From assembly GCA_038030265.1 (NCBI GenBank), contig CM075940.1, positions 12,090,001-12,154,000 of the forward strand: a stretch of DNA of 64,000 nucleotides. The letters run 5' to 3'. Positions 45,541-56,924 of the stretch are shown piece after piece. This stretch comes from Corythucha ciliata. Its lineage: Eukaryota > Arthropoda > Insecta > Hemiptera > Tingidae. The position numbers and the translations under genes are program-made. The notes below the pieces were generated by a model. That model was not told where the DNA came from and made no database searches. It saw only the letters and a program-made list of their open reading frames with translations. The first letter of the stretch is position 1; every line of letters starts with the position of its first letter.

Positions 45541-46080
45541 CTCGGGTGGAAGGCGTCAGATTTTCGCTGAGACGGGTGGACGACTAGTTTCGATACAATG
45601 TTTGATGTCTCCTGCTTTCGCCTTAATAGGCGTAGGTAGAAGTAGGTTTGAAAATTGTTGAAGAAGGTGGCCATATGGTGACGGTTGTAGTGAGGCTTTT
45701 CTCGCCGTAATCCCCTGGATCTGCATATGCGTGATTTTGTCAATTAGTCGCTTCCTGGTTAGGTCTACGCCGGCTAAGTTGTGGTGTTTTAAAAAATCCG
45801 CGCCGAGTATGGCGCTCGAAACCATGGCTACCTCAAATTTCCATTTGAAAGGTCTGCGCAGTCCCAGGTCGAGAGTTCGGTGTTGATTGCCATAAGTTGC
45901 AATAGGAGAACCGTTCGCTGTGTAGAGTTTGTAATTTTTGATTTATGTGACTCGCTCGGGGCTTAAGAAGAACGGAGATGGCCGCGCGGGTGTCAATTAC
46001 GAATTTCTCCCTGGTCTGGAGGTCGTGGACGTAGAGACGGGGAGATTGGACGTCGTTGGCGATGGAGTCCATTGTTGCCA
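45541..46080 (-). pseudogene. CsRn1-like protease region
   Basis: Active-site loop reads VIDTRAAISVL instead of DTGAA, so the flap-side Gly is replaced by Arg. Downstream (45556-45825) AILGADFLKHHNL marks the second conserved protease block in a different frame. Confidence 0.8.
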
Positions 46081-46089
46081 CCACCGGGG

Positions 46090-46900
46090 CTAGTTTCCCG
46101 TTGGCGTGGCGTTGTTTGTGCCTTGGGACCAACTGCAGGGTTGGGTACATTTACGAGCATTCGCCGCGAATTTTCGATGGTAGAAACAGAGGGCTGACGT
46201 TCGGGATTTACTCAGTTGCCCAGGGCGTTTATTGTCCCTGTTTCGTGAATTTGGATCGGCTCTGTCTTTCGAAGGAGGTGCGGAGTTTTTGTAGCTCGGC
46301 GATGACCAGTTCCAGTGCGCTGGCGACAGCGGCGACTGAAGAATTCCCCGTTGAATAGGTACTGTCCATTTCCATGATTTGGATGGCTGCTTGTGCGAAC
46401 TTGTCGAGCGATGGCTCGAGCACCGCGAGTACATTTTTGACTCGAGCGGGTGGTGTCTCAGCCATACCGTCTTTATGAAATCGTCCGAGAGTGCTCCGTT
46501 CGAAACACTCTGTATTTTTCGGAATAGTTGCGATGGTTTGGCGTCGCCGAGTTGTGTTTTTTCCAGTAAGCGAAGTACTCTTCTCTCTTGGTCCTCGCTG
46601 AACGCTTTGGTGAGTCGGTCCTTGAGTGTGGTATAGGGAGTGATTCCGTGAGCCTTGTCAAGATCCGCTAATTGTGCCATGATTTTGTGCGGCAGTTGGC
46701 TCACAACCAGGTTGAATTTGTGACCTTCGGAAGTGATACGGTGGGCGGTGAAGGTGGCCTCAATTTAGGAGAAACCAAAGGGTTGGGTCCTCTTCCCCGC
46801 AAATTCGGCTACCGAATTTGAAAATAACCACAGCTTCCTGGGCGTTCTCGAGCGCGAATGAGTCGTCGCCGTTTCCTCGCACGTAACGTGGGGACGTCAT
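46090..46900 (-). pseudogene. CsRn1-like gag
   Basis: Likely start ATG at 46900. The N-terminal FKFGSRICGEEDPTLWF corresponds to the usual capsid start; a TGA and a frameshift follow. The main capsid piece has SQLPHKIMAQLADLD and DRLTKAFSEDQERRVLRLL, and a second frame has LDKFAQAAIQIMEMDS. The zinc motif CFYHRKFAANARKCTQPC is C-x2-H-x9-C-x3-C, the C-H-C-C arrangement of the CsRn1 clade. Confidence 0.85.
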
Positions 46901-46922
46901 CTCGCGGCGGCAGGCTGTCGGA

Positions 46923-46941
46923 TCGCGTCGTGGTACGCCAA
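46923..46941 (-). promoter_or_regulatory. Primer-binding site, tRNA-Trp-like
   Basis: Minus strand TGGCGTACCACGACGCGA resembles the tRNA-Trp complement used by CsRn1 elements, with a few mismatches. Confidence 0.55.
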
Positions 46942-47107
46942 TGTCGAGGTTGTGTAGCTTGGCATCTCTAGTAGTTCGAGAACTTGTGGATTGGAGCGCT
47001 GATGCTTGAAATCGATGTTGAAGTTTTCCGTTACGGGAGGTTCTCTGATAGGTTATCTTTTTTTTTAGCGGTTTATTTGAATTTTGAAGTTTTCACAAGT
47101 CGTAACA
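46942..47107 (-). repeat. 5' LTR, CsRn1-like element
   Basis: 166 bp; ends TG...CA in element orientation. Similar to 42699-42853 along its length. Confidence 0.88.
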
Positions 47108-50100
47108 GTGGGTACTGTCAGCGTTGTTGGGATATGGTTCCAATGGTGAAGTCAAGAATTGTTAACCCTTTAACCTAAAAAAGCTCCAGGATCAAATTTA
47201 AATTGGTTTGGGCCAAAGCCGCACAAAATAAATCCAAGGCTTTATTCCCTTTTACGGCTGGTAGTGTTTCTTCTAAACGCATGTGCTGGAAAATAAATCG
47301 CTTTGAAATTATTTCCTTGCTTTCTTATTTTCTACTTCAAATGGTGATATTCAAGGATGGAAGGGCTCACTGTTGAAATAAGCTGAAGAAAAAGAGCGGG
47401 TGGTGGTTTACAGGGATTAGCCGCGGAATAGTGAGAATTACTGTTGCTCTACAATACAGCTTGAAGAGTATTCTCCTTGATGCAAATGTATTATCTCTGA
47501 AACTCCCAAAATGCGGGAGGAATAGAGAATAAGGAAAAGACCTTTCTATACCCCAAACCTCTTCCTTGTTTATTTAAAACGTCTACAATGCGGCTCGCTT
47601 TCCTTTCTCGAGGAAAACGGAAAATAGAATATTTATTTTAAAGTTTGAGCCAAACGCTTAGCATTTTAAAAAATCTCTCCCCCCCCCCCCGATTCTTGGC
47701 AGGTAACTGCTAAGCATGATTTAGAAAATGTGGGCTAACATGAGTCGATAAAGTACATGCAACTTATATCCATCAAGTCAGCTAATGAATCATGGAAATG
47801 GCGAAAGTTTTCCCATTCAATTATTAACACCTCGTTAAAACTCCTCGGAAGTCATTGGGATTATATGGAAAGTAGGAGTGATTGACAAGTTAATCCCATT
47901 TTCGAGCTAGCGTTAGCTGTTATTTCAACTTTGGATCTCAATGGGCGGTTGGTAGTACCAAAGTTCGACTAGGTGGATCAACTTTCTAGTTTAACTTTAA
48001 CTCGATGAGCTCCGAAGCCGACAGTAATGATTATTGTTGTTGTTACAGGTGTCACGATGGAAGTGGGAGGAGCTCTTTTCAAGTCATCGACTCAGGTAAT
48101 TTCGCTTGCATCGGTAAATTCCGTTCTGTTTCACACGATGAGTACACTTTATTCAACGGAGGAAATATCCCCCCCCCCAGGCTTCAACCTCTTTTTTATT
48201 ATCGTTGGCTCCACCCACCACTTTTTTTTTTCAATGCTTAAATTATGGGACGGAGGAAGTGAATTACTGGATATTTCCGTTCCTATACTCAAGTGTACTA
48301 TAAATTCCATGTTGAGTGAGGTGAAGTGAGCTGAGTGCTTTTGTTACTCGGACCCCCTCCTCCCCCGCTGCAACCCCTAACCACTATATTTGCAGCAGTC
48401 GCCCCAGAGAAAACTCTTAATATTTTTTTGTTCTTGCTTCTATTTCAGCTGTACGGACGTACACAAGTTGTGAATTTCGGGGTTCTTGAACAAAAAAAAA
48501 AAAAAAAAAAACAACAAGTTTTTCAATATTGCATCACAATGCAATGTGTTGATAAATAACAAGACATATTCTTGGACTCCTTTGGGGCACGTTTGTACTT
48601 TTTTCGATTAACTAATAAATAAATAATTAAGCAGTCTCTATCATAAAAATGACCTGAAACTGAAAAACTGAATTGGACTAATTAATAATAAGACGTGCTC
48701 AGGCTTGGTCACCTGTTCTCAAATAAATGGCAACGCGGATCAATGGTGAAACGAGGTATAACGAGACCCATAGTGGGAAGAGACTAAATTGGATCAGTTT
48801 CATATTAATATTTTAATAAATAATGTTTTCCTCTTTATTTTCATGACAGTGTGTTTAAAAAAAAACGAGGAAAATCGGTTCTCTGTTACCACTTTCCTGC
48901 AGTCACTGAACTCGCAACGAACACACGGGTAAAATTATCGCTTAAAGCGTAGCTTTATCAGCGATCGTGGTGAAAAGAATCAACGCCCACACTTTTTTTT
49001 TTTATGTTCAGCCTACCTGCTGAGCATTATCTTACAACAATCCATTTTTTCAAATAACTCACAGTTGGAAAATTGAATAATCTCTTTGCGATACTCACCT
49101 GATATCTGAGAACAACAATTGATAGTTATTGAGTTTTCGAATTGCGGTCGACACCGGTGGTGCAGATTACACTCCGCTCATCCCCGCTTTATCTCTCATT
49201 GCATGTAATTAAACTGTACTGTATCCTCAACTGTAAACTCCTATCGAGCTGTACATTTTTTAATTCTTTCGACGAAGGATTTTAGAGGTCTAACACGCTC
49301 TTATCGTTCCATTGTACCCATCTCACGTTCTCACCGCCTGTTTTAAAGGACTAAAACTGCCTATAGTCCCGCAGCCCATCACTTTTCGTATGTGTCGGAA
49401 TACAAAGTTTAAGGAAAAAGTGCTTTTTGAGGAAGTCCTCGAAATATATTTGACTAAATCGATTGAAGAAAAAGTGCAACCCATAAAATGAAAGTTTGCG
49501 CAATTTGAGAAACCCGCGGAGCCAATCCATGCCTTTTTTTTTTAAATCTCTCTCCCTCGATCTATCTTTTTTTGTTTCTTGAATCAACTGCGAAAGATTA
49601 GAAGTCACTTAAACAACTTGGGAGACCATCTTTTAATAGGTTTGCGTGATTAAACTCAATCCTTTCGATACTCGCCGGGTGGTGGAGTAGAGAGTATCAA
49701 AAGTTTGTTGCGATGATGAGGCTTGTCAGTTGCACGTAATGAAATCAAAGTGATCGTTTTAAGAAGTTACTTTATAAAAAGGGGGGGTTGAGGGAATGTT
49801 TTTTAAAGTTAAAAATCAACTTTAACTAAAAAATTAACAATTAAAAGAACAAATGATTTGAATAAGTTTATCAACGATTAGATCCTGAGGATTTTTAAAA
49901 AGTATTTTCATCAGTCCCTCCATCTGTTTAACGTTCGTTGAAAAGAACTGCTTGTTTTAAAGTTACAAAATAATAGGCTTGAGCACAAGAGAAACCTTCA
50001 TGAATATAAACGACTCATGCATTATCAGTTCGGAAATAGCCATAGAATCTCGCCGCTTTTTTTTTTTTTTTTTTTTTTTTATTTCACTTTTGACTTTTAA

Positions 50101-50790
50101 ACTTGGAAAAAGATCGACTGCAAATACGTCTACCATACAGTGACAGAACTCTCATAATAAACGCCGATTTAAATAGTTTCCCCTGTAAACTGTTTAAATT
50201 TCGGCAAAATTACATAGTGTAATTTTTTGACAATGGTGGTCAGGCTGACTGTTCTTGTTTGGAAAATAATTTGTGGAATGTATAATAAACGTATTGACAG
50301 ATTGACGCGTAACAGTCCAACTCTCTTCGTACTTTTAGGAGTAAAATTGAAAAATTTTACATCCCAAACACTGTTAGAGCATTATTGTGATTGAAGTAGG
50401 GAATTTTGTCGCTAAATTGATTTCTCTGGGGTTCAAAGACAAGAGCAATGTTAAGGTTAATGTGAATAAACGGTAAATGTGAAAATTTTCATGGGTGAAT
50501 GTGTACGCAATGGTTTTTTTTGGGGGGGGGGGGCGCTCTTCCATAAAACCCTGTACATACGGAGAGTTTTCTGTCCTGTCATGGAATTTTCAAGATTTTT
50601 AAGAATGTTCGTATGTTATAGATGTATAGGGTTCTGTATTGAACATTTGGGAGGGGATATTTACGTATATGATGTTTATGTAGATACCTGACCGCCCAAA
50701 GGCCCAATCTGGAAGAGGTTAGAGGTAAAAAATTGTTCTGGGGGTTAAATTAAAGCTTTTTGAGCCAATCCACGCGTCGTCTTCTGGAAC
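47108..50790. other. Non-coding stretch with one exon-like segment
   Basis: No domain-bearing ORF. 48049-48095 is flanked by a good acceptor (TTGTTGTTGTTACAG) and donor (CAG|GTAATT) and is open in more than one frame, so it may be a 47-nt exon. Homopolymers: C near 47674, A near 48493-48511, T24 at 50057-50080, G near 50523. Confidence 0.35.
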
Positions 50791-51164
50791 GGTTAGGGTT
50801 AACCAGGTGTGTGCCTTCTTCCCGCCCCGGCCTGATGCCTTGAAAGGCACATAACCGGGTGAAAAACGGACTAAGCCCGACTAGGAAGTGACCCGACACG
50901 TGCAAGTCCTGGTTATCCTCGCCCCAATCCCCGTCAGCCGTGCCAGTTGGTCAAGGCTGGCACGTTACCGGTGTGGACCGCTTGGCGGTGGGGAGTTTAC
51001 AGGTGTTGTGTAGGACGAGGAGTGATACCCGTTGATGAGTTAAGGGGCAACTGATGGACAGCTATTGTTGACCATTGAGCATATTGAGAGCGACGTAGGA
51101 CGCTGTGAACGCGGTGGGACGTATGTATTCAGCGGTGGTTATTGCTAATTAAGAGTACTACACA
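50791..51164 (-). other. 3' UTR of R1-clade LINE copy 1
   Basis: Very similar to 54176-54435: TGCCTTGAAAGGCACAT, GTGACCCGACACGTGCAAG, GGACCGCTTGGCGGTGGGG. It ends at GGTTAGGGTTAACC (50791-50804). Confidence 0.85.
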
Positions 51165-53994
51165 TCACACATCAGTGCTCTGGGTATCCTGTACCGCCGA
51201 TCTGTTTATCATGGCGGGTCCTGTGCCTCTACGGTGTTGCCAGGCGTTTGCAAAGGCTAAGAAGCGACGTGTCGTTGCTTTTGTTGTTAAGAGGCGGCTG
51301 AGGTCCTGAGGTATTTCCCATCTAGCACGAAGGGAGCTGAAGAGATCGCACCTTAGCAGAATGTGCTCCGCTGTTTCCGGTTCACTGCCGCAGGGACAGG
51401 TAGGTTCATCTCGGCGTTTGTGGAAGTGTAATTTGCCGTTAAAGGAGCCATGGCCGGAGAGGAGCTGTACTGCCGGGTAGCTAAGGAAATTCCACTTCTT
51501 TCGAAGGCGGTCCTCGATTGATGGGAGGATTAGGTGCGTGTGGCGCCCTGTCGTTCCACTGTCCCATTCAGTTTGCCATTGGAGGGTGGCTGCGCGTCGG
51601 CATTCCTTCAAATATTCAGTCGGAGTCAGAGTCGCAGGGATGTCAGCCAGCCATAGTGGGGTTGGCTGTGTTTCTCCGAGGATCCGAGCTCTTGTTGCAG
51701 CTCGGATGTCCAGTTCCAGGTCCAGTGGTAGGACACCCGCCAAGATATGAAGTGCTAGGTGGGACGTAGTTGAATAGGCTCGGAGGGCTGCTATAAGGAA
51801 GCGCCGTTGTATCGATCGTGCTATCTTACGATCCGCTGTTCTCGCTCGGGGCCACCATGTAGTGCATGCGTATGCCACTTTTGGCACGAAAACCGTCTTG
51901 TAGTAAAGCATTCGTCGATGAAAGGATGGTCCCCATCCTCGGCCCGAGATGCCTCGTAGGAAGTCGCAGGCGGAGCTGGTCGCGCGTAGTAGGTAGGAAA
52001 GGTGATGAGTGGGTAGGCTCGAGCGCGTGAGCATCACCCCGAGGTACCGGACAGTTTGTGTCAGAGGCATGGGTTGGCCATGGCTTGTTAAGATGCTCCG
52101 CTGCGCAGGGAAGTTGCCTCGGAAGATAGTTAGGGTGGATTTTGCGTAGTTCACTGTTAGGCGGCGTGAGCTGCACCATTCCGTGACAATGGTGTCCGCA
52201 TGGCGGAAGGCTTGTCGTAGCAGTTGATGTTCTGGTGCCGAGATTACGATGGCCAGGTCGTCCACAAATGCCGTGGCCGCTAGGCCCGCGTTCTCGAGTT
52301 CCCGGAGAAGAGGCGCAAAGCCGACAGCCCATAGGAGGCATGCCGGGACAGCACCTTGGGGACATCCACGCGTGAGTTCTCGATGAGCGGTGGAGCTGCC
52401 GTAGCTTAGCTGGATCTGTCGATCACTTAGATAACTGCGGAGAAGCGCGTAAATGTTTCGCGGGATGTCACTGGCTCGAAGTTCTGACAGTAGCGCAGGC
52501 CACCAGACGGCATTGAAAGCTCCGGTGATGTCGTAGCAGATGACTGCGACGATGCGGCCAACGGCCTCATTGATCTGGTGTTTCAGGTGATAGATCGCTT
52601 GTTCCGTGGATCGTCCCGGCATGCCCCCGAACTGCCACCGGTGACATTGTGCATATATTGATTGTGGGAGGCGACCAACAATAAGTTTTTCGAATGTTTT
52701 CGCTTCAGCGGAGAGGAGTGTGATGGGCCTGTAGCTCGTGGGGTCACTTCGGTCGCGGTCCGTGTCCTTGAGTAAGAGGCTGATAATCCCTCGCTTCCAT
52801 ATTGTTGGAAAGTAGCCCGCGTCGAGACATTGATTTATGAGGAAGGTGTAAATGGTAATTGCTGAGTTGGGGAGATTCCGGAGCATGTTGCCTGTGATCC
52901 TGGATGGCCCTGGGGCTTTTCGTAGGGGGCTGGTCGCAAGGACTTCCTCCACTTCTTCCGGTGTCCACGGTGGAGCGTCATGAGTGTTGGGCATCTCATT
53001 AATTGTGGCACGGATTCGTTGATCTTCTTCTGTGTCCTGGGCGGGGTCGTCCTGCGGGAAGAGTTCTGTAAGGAGGGCCTCAAGAGTCGTACTGATATCT
53101 TGTGAATGCTGCGTCGCAGTGAGGAGCGGTTTTGGGCAGCATCTGCCTCGATGTATCTGGTATGGGATGCCCCATGCGTTGGACATGAGCTCTTCCGAGG
53201 TTAGTTGTCGCCACGAACGGCGCAACCAGTGCTTGGAAGGCTGGCCAGTTGGCGTTGGTATAGTTCAATCTTGTTGGGCCTTTCCCTGATGGCCGGCCCT
53301 GTGATCGGAGCGGGATGGTGGTACGGATGAATCGGTGGTCCGATGTGACAATGTCATCAGTGATTGTCCAGGTCACTGGGGTTACTGGGATATGTCCTGT
53401 TGTGATCGTTAGGTCGATGTAGGACTCCCCTTGCGGTCCCGCAAAAGTGGGGCCCTGGCTCGGGTCATTGTGCAGACGAGCATCATACGTTTCAATCAAG
53501 TGGAGGAGGCGGGTGCCTCTGGCATCAACTCGGGTGGACCCCCATTCCGGCGCCCACGCGTTGAAGTCGCCCAGAAGTATCACGTTTGGGAACGTGCGGA
53601 GCAGTTCCTCAAGGTGGGCAAGAATGTCGCGTTCTAGCGTTGATGGTGGCGGTATGTACACAGATGCGACAGTGTAGCTGCCGATCCGCGCCGTGGTGAT
53701 ATAGGGTGTAGAGTGACGTGGGAGGAAGACGGCGTCGACACGAGGATTAGTGACTACCAGAGCAGTTTTCTGTTCGGCGTTGAACGATGGAGGTGCCACA
53801 CGGCTGGCATTGCCTAAGTTTGGAGAGGGGAGGCACGGCACTTCCTGTAAAGCCAGGATGTCGACTTCGAGAGAGGGAAGGGTTTCGCGTAATTCATCCC
53901 ACGTCACTCGTTGGCCTGCAATATTGATTTGTCCGAGGCGGAGGTTTCGGTTGGGACGGTGGCTGTTGGGAAGGGCTCTATTCATGGTGTTCAT
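51165..53994 (-). pseudogene. R1-clade LINE copy 1, ORF2 (endonuclease + RT)
   Basis: Endonuclease frame 53080-53994: LRLGQINIAGQRVTW, LALQEVPCLPSP, VASVYIPPPSTL, VILLGDFNAWAPEWGS, GTRLLHLIETYDARLHND, SYIDLTI and TSDHRFIRT, the R1-clade style. RT frame 51165-53225: SYRPITLLSAEAKTFEKLIV, FGGMPGRSTEQAI, VICYDITGAFNAVWWPAL, RGCPQGAVPACLLWAVGF, and catalytic ATAFVDDLAIVIS. The C-terminal zinc motif is CPCGSEPETAEHILLRC. The two frames meet at about 53200 with a shift, and the linker of roughly 130 residues normally found between endonuclease and RT is missing. The RT half is otherwise open for 686 codons. Confidence 0.92.
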
Positions 53995-54175
53995 TGATGT
54001 TTGTGTCCATTGTGTCCGCTTGAGTCGGTTCTGGTGCTCCGTAGTCTGTGTGTCGGACCATTTGTTGCGTCGCGGCGATAAGACTGGGGCATTTGTGGTC
54101 CCTCGTGTGGTGGTTCACTGGCGTCCGTTTATCTTTGACACAATTGATGCAACGCGGGGGTGAGGCCTTATTGGG
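53995..54175 (-). pseudogene. R1-clade LINE copy 1, end of ORF1 (gag-like zinc knuckle)
   Basis: The last 60 or so residues of ORF1 in the frame 53978-54235: CINCVKDKRTPVNHH and TRDHKCPS, a CCHC-type knuckle. The copy starts abruptly at 54175 where the 3' end of copy 2 begins, so it is 5' truncated. Confidence 0.75.
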
Positions 54176-55811
54176 GGTTAGGGCTAACCAGGATTGTGTC
54201 TTCTTCCCGCCCTGGCTTGATGCCTTGAAAGGCACATGACCAGGTTTAAGCCTGACATGACGGCCGGGAAGTGACCCGACACGTGCAAGTCCTGGTTATC
54301 CTCGCTCCGCTCCCCGTCAGCCACACCAGCTGGTCAAGGCTGGTGCGTTACCGATATGGACCGCTTGGCGGTGGGGAGTTTTACAGGTGGTAAAGTAGGA
54401 GCGAGGAGAGATACCCGTGCAATGAGCGGATGGTGCTACCGGCGAGCTACTGCTGTAGACAATATGGAAGGCGTTGGAGGGGGGCGCTGTTGACTTGACG
54501 ATTGAGAGCGGAGGTGGTAATGTCTGGTCTCGGAGGTCTGCTCGTCGGTGCTCTGGGTATCCAGTGACCCTTGCGGATGGCCGATGTCCGGGCCATTTCC
54601 TCTCTGACTGCACCACGCGTTGGCCTTAGCACAGACAGCGGTGAGCTGAGGATTTACAGGCGACGAGGTTTTTGAGGTCGAAGGGGATTCGCCATCGATC
54701 TCGTTGATGAGAATATAACGAGTAGCGGAGGGTAACATGCTCCGCTGTTTCGGCCTCACCCCCCCCCCCCCGCGTGGGCAGTCAGGGCTGACTCGACGTC
54801 GATGGAAGTGCAGCTTTTCGTTAAAGGAGCCGTGTCCCGAGAGGAGTTGGACAGCTGGGTAACTCAAGAAGCTCCACTTCCACCGCAGGCGCTCCTGTAC
54901 GTCCAGGATTATCGCATATGTGTGGCGTCCAGCTGTTGCGGTGGACCATTCTCGTTGCCATTCCTGGATAGCGGAGGTGTGACAGGCCTTGTGATAATCC
55001 GCGTCTGCGAGCGTTGCCGGGATCGATTGCAGCCATGGTGGAAGCGGATGGTGGACACCGAGCTTTCGGGCGCGCATGACCGCCAGAACGTCGAGCTCGA
55101 CGTCCAGTGGGTGGACTTCAGCGAGGACGTGGAGTGTTGAATGTGCTGTTGTCGAATAAGCGCGGAGAGCGGCGATGAGGAAGCGACGTTGGATGCTGCG
55201 TATTCATTGTCGCTGGGCTCGACGTGCCCGCGGCCACCATAGAGCGCACGCTTAGGCTACGCGCGGAACAAATGCTGCTTTGTAGTAGAGGAGGCTCTTC
55301 TGGAATGTAGGCCTCCATCCACGCCTGGAGATTCCTCGAAGAAAGTTGCAGGTGGGCATCGTGGTGTTGGCCAGGTTCGCAATGTGCAGGGTTGGCAGTC
55401 CTGAGCGCATGATAGTCACGCCTAGGTATTGCATGGAGGTTGTCATCGGCATTGTTTGATTAGGGAGCGTGATTAGGTGACGTTGCGCTGAGAAGAACTG
55501 CGTTCCGCGGACGATGGTGGTCGAGGACTTGGCGTACTTTATTTGCAAGCGACGGGTGTTGCACCAAGTCGCAACGAGGTCGTCGATGCGGCGGAATTCC
55601 TGCCGAAATCGCTAGCGGTCCGGGGCAGAGACGATTATGGCCAAGTCGTCGACGAAAGCGGTGGCTCCCAAACCGGCCGCCTCGAGGTCGAGGGAGGAGA
55701 GGGGCAAAGCCCAGGGCCCAAAGGAGGCACGCCGGGACCGCTCCCTGCGGGCACCCACATGTAATCTCCCGTTCGGCCGTGATACCATTGTGGCTGAGCC
55801 TGACGTGGCGG
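54176..55811 (-). pseudogene. R1-clade LINE copy 2, 5' truncated
   Basis: The 3' UTR (54176-54435) matches that of copy 1. Coding remains run upstream in several frames: C-terminal FLSYPAVQLLSGHGSFNEKL (as in copy 1), the RT thumb region TSMQYLGVTIMRSGLP, catalytic ATAFVDDLAIIVS and CGCPQGAVPACLLWALGF. It begins within RT at 55811, directly after TTAGGGTTAGGG. Frameshifts and a C run (near 54763) have disabled it. Confidence 0.88.
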
Positions 55812-55826
55812 TTAGGGTTAGGGCGG
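55810..55826 (+). repeat. Short TTAGGG-like tract at LINE boundary
   Basis: GGTTAGGGTTAGGGCGG on the plus strand, at the truncated 5' edge of R1 copy 2. Related GGTTAGGG(T/C)TAACC words sit at both R1 3' ends (50791-50804, 54176-54189). Confidence 0.75.
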
Positions 55827-55899
55827 TTGGAGCTAACCACATGGTGAGGGGGGGGAGGTATTTAAAAAAAAAGTGCATAAGAGTTTCTCCCGACATAAC

Positions 55900-56390
55900 A
55901 ATTCCCCCTGGTAATGGCAATAAGTATCTTGTTGTAAACGAACCCACAAGCAAATTTTGCTGGGTTGAACCATTCAAAAATTCCAATTTCGCGGGGCTGA
56001 CTCATTCAAAAAAGAAATTCCGCTTTTTAGGCACTTTTGAAGCCCAAGTATTTCAGGAATTTGACACACAGATCCTGATTTCATTGTTTTGGCTGATTCA
56101 ATAACCGAATTAACGTCAGAAACCTATTTCGCTGGGTTATGTGTTTAAAAAAACCAACTTCCTACGGGTCCCCGAAAACGGAAATTTCCATCGCGTTGGT
56201 TTATTTATTTTTAAAGAGCAATTTCGCGGACCTGGTTTCTTTCAAAAACAAATAGCAGGGTCTCACTCGAAAAGCAATTTCACGGAGTTTTCTCTTTAAA
56301 ACCCAATTTCGTGGGGCTGGTTCCCTGAAAAAACAAAAAAACAACGGAATTTCACGTGGCAGGCCTCGCGCAAAAAGCAATTTCGCTGCC

Positions 56391-56421
<31 letters not shown>

Positions 56422-56860
56422 GTGGAGTCGGCACATTCGAAACCAAATTCGCAGTTCTGGTGGCTCCCAAATGAAAAAAAAAGGTGAAATTCGTTCTCGA
56501 ACTAGTCAAAACAGCAACATTGGGTTCTGTAGGATTGTTCCAGCAAGCTGTATGGAACATGTTCGTACCAGAGTGACCATGGGACCAGTCAATACATGTC
56601 AATACTGGCTGTTCCCATGGCAACTCTGTTCCCAACCCCTCTGGAACAAGCCTTGTAAGTGCCGAATCCGCGAAATTTGTACAGTTGAAAAAGCCCAACC
56701 CGTGGAATTGCTTCAAATGTGTGAAATTGCCTTTTTGAACCCCGCAAAATAGGCTCTTTAAGGATTTAATCCTACGAAATTTGATTTTTGAATGTGATAA
56801 CCCCCCGCGAAATCGGGTTCTGTGAGTGTCAAGTCCATAAAAATTGGGGTTTGATAGCAA
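55900..56860 (+). repeat. Degenerate tandem module array, dialect D
   Basis: Units such as CCAATTTCGCGGGGCTGAC plus TCATTCAAAAA; an A run of about 23 at 56391-56414. Units after 56640 appear inverted (CGCGAAATT, AAATCGGGTT). Confidence 0.78.
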
Positions 56861-56924
56861 TGGCGGACCTTCACTAATCGTCGCAGAAATCTCTAGGAGA
56901 TCCTTTAGTTTCAAATTTAACTGC

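Larger units (their letters stand above)
42699..47107 (-). mobile_element. CsRn1-like Ty3/gypsy element, full length but decayed
   Basis: LTRs at 42699-42853 and 46942-47107 bracket gag, protease, RT, RNase H and integrase in gypsy order. A tRNA-Trp-like primer site and a polypurine tract are in place. The gag zinc motif is of the unusual C-H-C-C form known from the CsRn1 clade. At least eight frameshifts or stops and a deletion inside RT make it inactive. No target duplication is visible at the outer edges. Confidence 0.9.

Noticed and set aside
55810..55826. True telomere or interstitial telomere array
   Set aside because: Only two TTAGGG units, located at LINE boundaries.
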